Of a stretch of DNA of 64,000 nucleotides, positions 55,580-64,000 are shown in pieces. The notes under the pieces were generated by a model. The model was given only the letters and a program-made list of their open reading frames with translations. It did not search any database and had not been told where the DNA came from. Made by a program: the position numbers and the translations under genes. Each line of letters opens with the position of its first letter. Position 1 is the first letter of the stretch. The stretch is from Miscanthus floridulus (lineage: Eukaryota > Streptophyta > Magnoliopsida > Poales > Poaceae): the NCBI RefSeq assembly GCF_019320115.1, contig NC_089583.1, positions 80,121,928-80,185,927 of the forward strand, in the 5' to 3' direction.

Positions 55580-56830
55580 TCATGACCATGTAGGGTCATC
55601 CTACTCTAACTCGTACACCACAGCTAGGATACGACTATTCTCGATCTCGATCTCCTCGTCAGACTTGTGAAGTCAGGACATGTACTTCAGGGCCTCGGCG
55701 AGCTCCTCAGTAGGCTTGGCTCTAGGTAGGGTAGGGCAAGCATCTAGGTTGAGGCGAGTCGGGGCTAACTCAAACTCCTCTATCCTAGGCTTTGTCTTGC
55801 TGTGAATCTCCTTGGGTAGCTGATCCCACATACCCTTCATCTCCCTAAGGCGCTTCCTGTCAGACTTCTGCCAAGCCTGCCATGTCCTCTCACACTTGTC
55901 CTGTAGGTACTCGGTCTACCTGAGTGCCTCGATCAGGTGACCCTGGTTGCGAACGGCCTTCTTCCTGAACTCCTCTAGCTCTTGAGTCATGGTCTTGTTC
56001 CGAGATTGGATTTTCAGCATATCAATCCCCTTGGATCTCTCTCTGTCTCCTCTGCAGTTGAACTTGGCCTTCTTGTCATCCAACTCTCTCTGCAACTCCA
56101 ATACCTTACTGTCGAGGTAGCAGTTCCTGTTGCCTAGGTCGGCTGCTTTGTCTTGTAAGTCAATGACCTCAGCTCTATGAGCTTCTTCACGATGGTTGAG
56201 CTCATCTTGAAGCTTGGCAACTATCTCTAGTAGACTAGCCCGCTCCTGTGCTCCCTGCGAGTCTCGCTCCTAGTGCTCCCACTAAAGGGCCTGGTCCTGA
56301 CGTCTCCTCTGCTCCAGCTGGGTCACGTACCTGTCCTACTCCAGTAGGTGAATAGCTAAGACATGAAGGCATCTATCTTCCTCAGCAAGGATAACTCTGC
56401 CTGCTGCAAAACTCTGCTCACTAGGGGTAAGGTTGAGGTCGAGGGCCTAGGGAAGTAGATGGAACTCTATCATCTTCAGGTGCTCATAGTGGTCCCTCAT
56501 CACTCTGCGAAGTGCCTTGTGTGAGATAGCTCGCAGTCCCTCCTCGACTGTGTCCCCTATAGTTAACTCAGTGAAAGCTAGGACAGAAGGTAAGGTAGTG
56601 CTAGCTGAGAACTCAACTGAGGTGACAATCGGTCCTTCAATTCCTCCTTCTTGAGCTGGCTTCCCGGTGCAGGTGACCTTGACTAGCTTGTCGGGGACTC
56701 CTAATGTGATGAGAACTTGGCAGAGGGTCTATGCAAAACCCCTGAGCTCACGTAGGTTGAAGGTAAGCTTGGCGTGGTCCAAGGGTACCAGTCCTAGAGG
56801 CGGCCAGTCGATGTTTGTTGCCATCTGCAT
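55580..56830 (-). pseudogene. Extra ORF upstream of gag, 417-codon frame with coiled coil
   Basis: Between the primer-binding site and gag one minus-strand frame runs for 417 codons from ATG 56830 (MQMATNIDWPPLGLVPLDH). It is broken only by point stops: seven TAG, and one TGA (YMS*LHK). The N-terminal third looks like a globular domain (LRELRGFA, LVKVTCTGKPA, AISHKALRRVMRDHYEHLKM). The middle is a heptad-rich coiled coil (LLEIVAKLQDELNHREEAH, KVLELQRELDDKKAKF, KTMTQELEEFRKKA). The C-terminus is acidic. I recognise no family. The absence of indels suggests recent selection before methylation-driven decay. About 300 non-coding bases separate it from gag. It is a possible accessory protein of the element; function unknown. 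Confidence 0.7.
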
Positions 56831-56972
56831 GTTTTAAGGAATCAGGTGTTAGCAGGTCCATATTAGATAAGCCTTGCATAAAAGTAAATGCAGGGTCGGT
56901 ATATAACCGAAAGAAGGGTTGTTCACGTCCTATTCTATCGTCCATTTCTAAGGGTTTCGTCCTTTGGTCAAG

Positions 56973-56988
56973 TATGGCTCTAATACCA
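56973..56988 (-). promoter_or_regulatory. Primer-binding site (initiator tRNA-Met)
   Basis: Two bases after the 5' LTR the minus strand reads TGGTATTAGAGCCATA. Apart from one C-to-T change this is the usual plant iMet site (TGGTATCAGAGCC). Confidence 0.9.
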
Positions 56989-58909
56989 ACTGAAACGACC
57001 CCAATTTCCGCGAAGGGAAATCCACAGCATCGAAGTGTAATAAGACCGTTGTAGATCATATTACCCAAATTCTAGTCGCATATCACATCCATACAACGAT
57101 AATATCAGAGTACAAATAGTGTAGAATTACATAAATTATTATATCGCCGCATTGGTGGAATCAAAAGTAGCATCCATTCAGAACAACTTGAAGATAAGAT
57201 CGCCAAACTCGAGCATAGGCACGAACCCCTTAGCCATCAAACTCCTCGGAGCTATACTCCTCAGGAGAACCTGTGTGCCAAAATTTATCAGTACGATTTG
57301 TACTGGCCACTCCCAACCCTATGAGCATTGCTTTATGGAAATTGGATGCAAGTTAGATATAGTCAAAAGGAACCTAATAGGCTGGGGTTTCCTATGCATT
57401 TACATATCAAGTATATATAAAAGTATAGTCAAGTTTTAACACCATTCCCACACACATTCCACCCCATTCCCATTCCAGAGCCAAGTTTTGATCCTGGGAT
57501 CAATATACCACCATCACCACACCATCACCATACCATCGCTCAGTCGACAGGCCAACTCCCTCTCGACACTATCTCAAGGCCCATAGCCCCTGGCTACGAC
57601 CGACACTCTCTCACAGGGGAAGGAGGAGAAGGACTCATCTCACTATCTAGTTTAAGCAAAACCCAAGAAAGGTCCATAGCCGACAAGTCGGCACATGTAT
57701 CGATCAATCAACCATACACTCTACAAAGGTTTTACATAACCATAAGATCCGCCTTCCTCGCTGACCGTCATCAACTGGGCTGATACCGGCCGCTTGCTAG
57801 CCTAAGATAATGCCACTCTACCATTCAGCCCTGGTACATCCCAAGTCTAGTCTAGGGTGGCTTAAACTGTGAGTCATGAGCCAGGTCCACAACGTCTCCA
57901 TGAAGTCTTGGAAGGGTGTGGGGGGTGATCCTCCACGCTCCGTACCTCCTTACACTGTCCGCTATCAACCTAGCAGTAGTGGCAATATCCTACCAAGTAG
58001 TCCGGCCGTCCCGCACCATATAGGGCGAGTGGTACGTAAGGCTTCCCGGTGAATCTGAGTACTAGTAAGTCCTTAGGGGTGACCAAGCCAGAATGTCTCC
58101 ATTAGGGTTTCCATTTACCGTGCCACCACAGCACCTCCATCCCGGGCTCCTCCTATCACAGGTTCACACCCAATACCACCTCATATACCATTTACCCACC
58201 ACAAGTATCCATTCCAGGGGTGCCCATGTAGCACCCCATGGCGAGACTTGCCCTAGGCTCGTCATATACTCCAACTTGGTCGACACAACCCTCACCCTCC
58301 ACACACCCAAGTCACACATGCAGCACTCTCCCCATAGTCCAGATAACACCAGTTTCCACCACGCATGTAGTATAAGTGTAGTAGAAGTATAAGTAATGAA
58401 ATATATAGCAGTAAGCGTGTGTCTAGCCTAATAGCAGGGTGAGCAGGGGTAAGGTTGCATCAAGGTAAAGGCCATCAAGAAAGCATATTACCATGCAAGT
58501 CCTATCACAGTGTGATTACAACTATAAAGCGAAGTAATAGCGGTTTTATATTAGCCATGCGTAATAGGTGCTATGAGATTGGGTGGGATGTGGCACCTTT
58601 AGTGTAGTCGTCTCCGTACTCCTCACGGTACTCACGATCCTCGTCTATCTGGTTCTCCTCCGAGTCTGCAAACGATCGCGTTATAGTCACGTTAGCGACG
58701 TCTATAGAGTAGCACAAAGAAGCAATGAAAATTCAAAAGAGTCAAATACACTCAAACATGGGTTCATTGCGTAGAGCTTGATTTTAGATGAATTTTGGTC
58801 CTGGTTTTGTATTTTTCTGAGGTCATATGAATTAGTTATGAATTTTTGAAGTTTAAATCATTTCTGAAAATGGAAAAAGGTTGAATTAATCCTAGGCTGA
58901 CATGTGTCA

Positions 58910-59290
58910 CACTATGACTGGTCCACGTGGCATGATGACATCAGCATGACGTCATCGTCCCGCTTTCGAGCTGATAGGTAGGGTCCAGCTAACGTCAGCA
59001 TGACGTTAGCAACGTCATTAGTTCTGACAGGTGGGTCCGGTCAAAGTCAACGTTAGTCAACGGTGAGTCAACGATCAACGGTCAATGGTCAGAGCCACTG
59101 ACATGTGGGGCCTGGCTGCTGACGTCAGTAGCTGATGTCATCGTGATATCACCCTGGCTGTGTTGGCTTTTGACGTGTGGGTCCCGTGTGACGTCAGCAT
59201 GACATCAGCATCTGACGTGTGGGTCCAGAGTGTCCGTGTCACTGACATGTGGGACCAGGTCAATGGTCAACATTGACCGGTCAATAGTCA
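58910..59290. promoter_or_regulatory. TGACGTCA / W-box-like array in 5' LTR
   Basis: Counterpart of 48185-48600. Several TGACGTCA sites have been lost by C/T or G/A changes, and a segment of about 10-20 bases is missing relative to the other LTR. GTCAAC words remain dense. Confidence 0.5.
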
Positions 59291-60356
59291 ACATGGGCCG
59301 GGTCTCAAACGGGCTCTAGTGGGCTCGGGTTGGGCCGGACACGTGGCAAGCTGTGGCGCTGCCACGTCATAGTCGTGGGCCGCCACTGAGCTGTGGTCTA
59401 CGGCTTGCGGTCCATGGTGGACCAAGAGGCGCTGGTCCATGGACCGCAGACAGGACTATGGTGGACTGAGTCCACCCTCCTTCTCTTAGGCGCGGTCCTT
59501 GTGCACCGGGTGCACTCGTAGGTGGCCAGCGAGGGGGGGGTGTTCCCCTGTTTCTCCCGCGGCAGTGCTCCTACCGGTGGTGAGCTCGTTGCGAGCCTCC
59601 GTGGCAGTGTTGGTGTCCAATTGGGGAGGGGAAGAGCTTCCCCAGGCCACGACAATCATGATTCTGGGGTCTAAGTGGTGGCCAGGGCCTTCCAGGGCAT
59701 TGGCCACGATGGCTGGCAGCTCGGCAGTGCTCGCCGGTGGCGAGGTCGCGCACGTAGGCCCTCCAGTGGCTAAGCTGGGTAGATGAGGGCTTCTGCGGTT
59801 CCATGGGTGCACGGCGAAAGTGTCTAGGGCTCAAGGCAAGGCTTCGGGTTCCTAGGTGGCCGGTAGGGACGTCCCGGTGACTGCGGCGACATGGTGATGA
59901 CGGCGAGGCGTGCGGGTGAACCGTAGGGCTCCAGCGGGGTGGTCATGGTGTGGTCATGGATGTGTGCGTGAGTGCGTGTGTCCCCAGCGGCCAGAGACGG
60001 CCCTAGCCTACGCGCTCTAGGTGTGGAGTGCCATGGCCAACAAGATGAGGGTCGGCGGCGGCGAGCAGAGAGAAACCAGAAGGGGGCTCACCATGTGTGT
60101 TGTGGAAGAGGGGATAGCGGTGTAGTGAAGAGTTGTGGCCGTGTAGCTCCAGAAGCCGTGCAGTGCCGACCCACGACCGTGACGACAACGATGGCATCGT
60201 CTTCGGCTCCGACGACCTCCTCCCCCGCAGCGGCTTCGACATTTTTCTCCCCCCTTTCTTCCCCTTCTCCCTCTTCTCTCTTGGTTCGGGTGCGTAGTGG
60301 ATGGCCACCACGGTGGTGGTGGGGTGATGAGATGAGCTAGGGCTCCAGGGCTGGGG

Positions 60357-60366
60357 CTTTTATAGC
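60357..60366 (-). promoter_or_regulatory. TATA box in 5' LTR (CTATAAAAGC)
   Basis: Conserved with 49676-49685. It is the likely core promoter for the whole element. Confidence 0.7.
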
Positions 60367-61284
60367 CGAGCTTGGCCATGGAGCTCGGTGTTCGACGGCT
60401 GGAGATTGAGGGGGATCGGAGGCGTGTGTAACTCATTCAACGGTCGTGCGTGGTTGTGTGGGCGCGGCGCCAAGGGGACAAGGCCATGCCCCAGGCATGA
60501 CCCCCTGGCCTACCCCTACGAGGGCTATCGGAGCTTGGTCAGAGGCGGTTGCGGCGAGCGTGGAGAAGATGAACAGGGAAGGCTGACATGCGGGGCCCAC
60601 GTGGTAGTGGTAGTAGGCGAGCGAAGGGCGCGCTAGCGTGCTGGGCTACCGTGTGCGAGTTGGGCCGGCCTGCTACGCGCTGGTGGGGCTGCTTGCTGGG
60701 CTACCGCGCGCTGGCGGGCCGAGGAGCCGAGCAAGCCTGGGCTGCGAGGCCTTCTCCTCTTTTCTTTTCTTTTCTGTTTTCCTTTTTCTACTTCCTTGAT
60801 TTGAATTCAAATTTGGTTTTTTTGAATTTGGATTCCAAATTGGTGCACCATATTCATTGGAGTTTAGATATGAGGCCCGCCACATTCTTTTATATATTTT
60901 TATATATTAGGAACTTATTTAGCTAGTTTGTATATCACTCATAGGTGTAGTTTGATATATATAAAAATAGGATTAGTTTTCTCTTTTTACACAATTATCC
61001 CTTGTTTTTGAATAGTAATTACTTTATGGTGTGTTTCTTTTAAAAGAGTTGTTTAATCATAACATAAAACAAATGGAAATCCAAACCACAATTTGAGTTA
61101 GCCATGTATGCATTACTTACTTGTTAGAAATTAAATAATCATAATCAACAAATGACATGCCATGCTTATGTGTTGACTTGGGTTGGGGTTAGACCTAATG
61201 CATGACACTCATCATCACATGAGAGTTTTTGAGAAAAATTTTGTAGTTGGTATTTTTGGGTGTATGGATTTTTGCGTTGTTACA

Positions 61285-61289
61285 CGAAG
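61285..61289. repeat. Target site duplication CGAAG (right)
   Basis: Partner of 46265-46269. Confidence 0.95.
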
Positions 61290-61598
61290 CATGAGGTGGA
61301 GAAGACAAGGTGTATGAGATGGGTTTATCATGGAATTCTGTGTAAGGTTTGAGAAGATCCCCGCCCCCACTCACCCTAATTCTTTTTTGGCAAATTAGTG
61401 AGGATGTGCTTCTGTGGCTCACAGGGAAAAATGGGAATGCATTGCTATATATGGAGTTCAGTTGATAGTTATGCCTTCCAAGCAAACTCGCGAGGAGAAA
61501 AAACATCAATGGAATCCTAGGAAGTTCAGTTCCTATGAGATACAACAAGTCAATGATGATCATGAAATTTATTATTTTGAGCTAACTATACTATACAA
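61285..61598. repeat. Host segment, copy 2 (right part)
   Basis: It continues the alignment with copy 1 (22665-22978) after the chromovirus, with few differences. It ends where a T-rich LINE tail begins at 61599. Confidence 0.85.
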
Positions 61599-61963
61599 TT
61601 TTTTTCTCGAATACGCAAAAGATTTGTGTCATTGTATTAAGGAGAAGAGTTTAAAGGAACATACAACGCACTTCTATCGAGCGCCCAAACTGGGCCATCC
61701 TAGCAAAAGACCACATGTTTTGATATTATATAAAAGAAAACAACCAATATCGACGCAGCTTTGTGGCCTAGGTGGCCTTGCGTCTTCGTGGTTGCCTAGA
61801 TGGTGCCTTTCCAACGGCCAGGAAGAGCTCATCCAGCACCTTGGCTTCAGATGCAGTCAGGTTGCCGTCGAAGAGCCTATCAAAGGCCTCCAACTCCAAA
61901 GCGGATGGCGCAGATGGATCCCTAGTATAGCCCATATGCTGCATGATCAGCACCTCACCTCGC
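61599..61963 (-). mobile_element. LINE-like 3' end (minus strand), truncated
   Basis: On the minus strand the segment ends in GTATTCGAGAAAAAAA (poly-A side at 61599), preceded by cttaatacaatgac-type sequence, the typical tail of grass LINEs. Upstream on that strand a coding end is readable: MQHMGYTRDPSAP, LELEAFDRLFDGNLT and ELFLAVGKAPSRQ, stopping at 61768. I do not recognise this C-terminus securely. The 5' side is cut by the copia LTR start at 61964. Confidence 0.55.
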
Positions 61964-62949
61964 TGAAAGGTCCTTATTTGGTTTTGGTAATTGAGTGACA
62001 ACCTTAGGAGGACTAATGTGTTTAAGTGAGATACATAGGTGATTAGTCCACAAGTACATGTGTGTGAGCGATATATGCCATGACGGTGATGATGGCTCAA
62101 AGATGTTGCAAAGCTCACACATGTGATGATGAATGAGCTTATTGCACATGAGACATGACATGGAGTCATGTGATCAAGGTGGAGAAGATCAAGACATAAC
62201 TTGGCTTGATGGACCGGTTGCAAGTGTGAAGGGCAAGTCAGAGGCTTTGGAGTGATGGACCGCGTGGTGGTGAAGCTTGAGCAAGACTTGGCACCGATGG
62301 ACGAAGGCAACAGTGAAAAGCAAGTGAAGTCAAGATCGATGAACCAATATGGTCATGTGATGATACGAAGTGGATCATATCATTTGGTGATTGGTTGGTG
62401 CATGTGTTACATCAACAATGGAGGAGATGGAATGAAATACGCAAGGCAAAGGTATAACCTAGGGCATTTCATTTCACCGGTCATAGGTGAGTAGACAAGT
62501 TTATGACCGGGTTTAGGATAGATGGACGTACTATCAAGTGGGGCAAATTTGTTTGCATATCGATCATCTAGTGCCACTTGAGTGATCTAACTTTGCATCG
62601 TCGCTAGGATCGAGTGGCGTGGCAAGTTGAGTGGCAAATCCTTTGGAAAATGATTGTGAAAATGCTAACACACATACACATGGTGGTGTATACTTAGTGG
62701 TATTGGCACATTTATAAAGGAGAAGAAGTTGGAGTTGATGTGGATCAACTCGGCAATGAAATGGAGGCGAGAAGGGGTCACTGTGAGTGACCGGACGCTG
62801 GCCTCGGTTGGACCAAAGCGTCCGATCAGTGGCTGTAGTTGAGCGCACGGTCTCGGTCAGTGCCGATGAACGCTGATGTGGTGGCGTGAGGAACAACTGT
62901 GATGCTTGGCAGTCGGAGAATGACTGGACTCAGGTTGTGCATCCGATCG

Positions 62950-63110
62950 TGTAGGACCAGATGCGTCCAGTCGCAAAACAGAGGCTCAGGGAGCTCTCTA
63001 GAAACGACTAGACTCTGGCTAGTCTGTGTTCGGTTGTGCAGCACCAGACGCGTCCGGTCGCAAAACAGAGGCTCAGGGAGCTCTCTAGAAACAACTGAAC
63101 TCAGGCATAG
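62950..63110. repeat. Tandem duplication, unit about 87 bp, in the copia LTR
   Basis: Two copies of gNaNcaccagaNgcgtcc, gtcgcaaaacagaggctc and agggagctctctagaaac start near 62950 and 63037. Confidence 0.8.
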
Positions 63111-63310
63111 CATCGTTCGATTATCCTTGCGGTGCGTTCGGTCGCAACTTAGCCATTGAGATCGGGCGCTCAGCATTTAAAGCCATGGATGACGTGGCAG
63201 CCGTCCATTGACCGGACGCTGGTAGGGTGCGTCCGGTCAATACGACCGGCGCATCTGGTCATCCCGAAAAATGCCCAGTGAAGGGGTAATGGCTATTTTA
63301 GCCCGTGGAG

Positions 63311-63320
63311 CTATAAATAG
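63311..63320 (+). promoter_or_regulatory. TATA box of the copia LTR
   Basis: CTATAAATAG in the sense orientation, about 1.35 kb into the LTR. Confidence 0.65.
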
Positions 63321-64000
63321 TAGTGCTGGTCGGCCTTTGGCTGGCAGCTTAGTAGAGATGAGCACACTAGAGCTTTGGTGGCTTATGTGGTGGTGCTTGG
63401 GAGCCCTCTAACTCACTCTAGCTCGATAGTGTTCATCCGATTGAGTAAGTGAGCGATTCTAGTGTGATTACATCATCAGGTTGCATCAAGTGGCACTAGG
63501 TGATCGAGTTACAAGCCGGTAGTGGATGTTACTCTTGGATGTTGCCACCTCCTAGATGACTTGGTGGTGGTCTCTGTCGAAGCCTGCAAGAAGCTTGTGC
63601 GGTGCTCCGGAGAAGAGCTTTGTGAGGGGCCTTGCCCCATGGGAGCTGCTAAAAGAGCAACTCTAGTTGAGCATGTCATTGAGCTACCCTCACTTTTGGG
63701 GTAGGTTCTTGCAGTGCCCGACGTGCGGGCTTGGTAGGTGATGCCAATTAGCCACCGAACCACCAAGTGAGCGGTCGACACAACGGGGACATAGTGTGTT
63801 GGCAAGCACGTGAACCTCGGGAGAAAATCACCGTATCAACATTGTTCTCCCCGTTCGTTTGCAATCCCTTTACACAAGCTTGTAATTACTTTCATATACA
63901 TTGTGCTTGTATAGTTGCTCTTGCAATTAGTTAGCTTGTGTAGCTCACTAGTTACCTTCTTGCTTATGTAGCATAGAAGTAGCTCCCTTGCGTGGCTCAT

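Larger units (their letters stand above)
46270..61284 (-). mobile_element. Complete Tekay/Del-like chromovirus, 15,015 bp
   Basis: Everything needed to define a full element is present: CGAAG duplications outside, two LTRs of 4.33 and 4.29 kb with TG...CA ends, a primer-binding site for initiator tRNA-Met, a polypurine tract, an extra ORF, then gag, protease, RT, RNase H, integrase and chromodomain in one frame, all on the minus strand. Very long LTRs and the chromodomain place it in the Tekay (Del) group of chromoviruses. No indel breaks the coding frames, but at least 17 nonsense codons in gag-pol and a changed RT catalytic residue make it non-autonomous today. Confidence 0.95.
56991..61284 (-). 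mobile_element. 5' LTR of the 15-kb chromovirus, 4294 bp
   Basis: The plus-strand edges are TGAAACGACCCC at 56991 and TTTGCGTTGTTACA ending at 61284. It drives transcription leftward from the TATA box at 60357-60366, so the transcript carries about 3.3 kb of LTR leader before the primer-binding site. The leader is GC-rich. No frame in it is conserved with the other LTR. Confidence 0.95.
61964..64000 (+). mobile_element. SIRE/Maximus-like Ty1/copia LTR, runs off the window
   Basis: It starts TGAAAGGTCCTTATTTGG at 61964, carries a TATA box (ctataaatag) at 63311-63320 and repeated gaccggacgctgg / gcgtccggtc words, and shows no end before 64000. Such words are common in long LTRs of grass Maximus/SIRE elements. 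At least 2 kb long. Open frames inside are not recognisable proteins. Whether a full element or a solo LTR follows cannot be seen. Confidence 0.7.

Noticed and set aside
50637..56830. TAG read as a sense codon in the chromovirus
   Set aside because: The long frames with many TAG codons invite this idea, but TGA and TAA also occur, catalytic residues are changed as well, and plant nuclear genes use the standard code. Methylation-driven decay explains all of it.
1..64000. CRISPR arrays, operons or bacterial origin
   Set aside because: Repeats are transposon subterminal motifs or satellites, introns and plant transposons are present throughout, and no prokaryotic gene organisation is seen.

Overview
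The window looks like nuclear DNA from a large-genome grass, most likely an Andropogoneae relative such as sugarcane, Miscanthus or sorghum. I infer this from the transposon families: CACTA elements built on TTTGCCGAGTG and CACTGTCGGTT repeats, chromoviruses with LTRs above 4 kb, a copia LTR carrying repeated accggacg-type words, and grass MITEs. This was read by eye; no database was searched. Only one convincing host gene is present, a small EPF-type C2H2 zinc-finger repressor on the minus strand at 23505-23960.

Layout. 1-7979: a Tat-like Ty3/gypsy element on the minus strand, with most of gag deleted, a decayed pol and a long repeat-rich 3' region. It has jumped into the TNP2 gene of a large CACTA element. 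7980-21913: the rest of that CACTA, holding a decayed TNP2 transposase, a long foldback, four tRNA-like modules, internal arrays of its own terminal motif, an unidentified spliced ORF, a Cauli_VI-like ORF with a membrane tail, and a second gene that joins a Transposase_24-like region to a Ulp1-type protease. 21914-25462: host DNA with the zinc-finger gene, a TRIM-like LTR and a short LINE with a perfect 15-bp target duplication. 25463-26840: a complete non-autonomous CACTA. 27060-39843: three nested layers of chromovirus debris. 39844-46269: host DNA peppered with small elements, namely a CACTA fragment, MITEs, a solo LTR with TSD and a second complete non-autonomous CACTA. 46270-61284: a structurally complete 15.0-kb Tekay/Del-like chromovirus on the minus strand, with 4.3-kb LTRs and CGAAG target duplications. 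61285-64000: the far side of its target site, a LINE-like 3' end, and the start of a SIRE/Maximus-like copia LTR that runs off the window.

How it fits together. A roughly 1-kb host segment is present twice. One copy (21914-22978) abuts the right end of the big CACTA. The other (45590-46269 plus 61285-61598) is split by the 15-kb chromovirus. Each copy therefore acts as the empty site for the other's insertion. The chromovirus keeps one open frame of 1548 codons, plus an upstream coiled-coil frame of 417 codons. Both are broken only by point nonsense changes, mostly TAG, which is what deamination of CHG- and CG-methylated cytosine would leave.

The most unusual items are the coiled-coil ORF ahead of gag, a sharp near-identity tract at one end of the two 4.3-kb LTRs, and the CACTA's cargo with its internal promoter-like modules. 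Functions given for degraded ORFs are family-level inferences.
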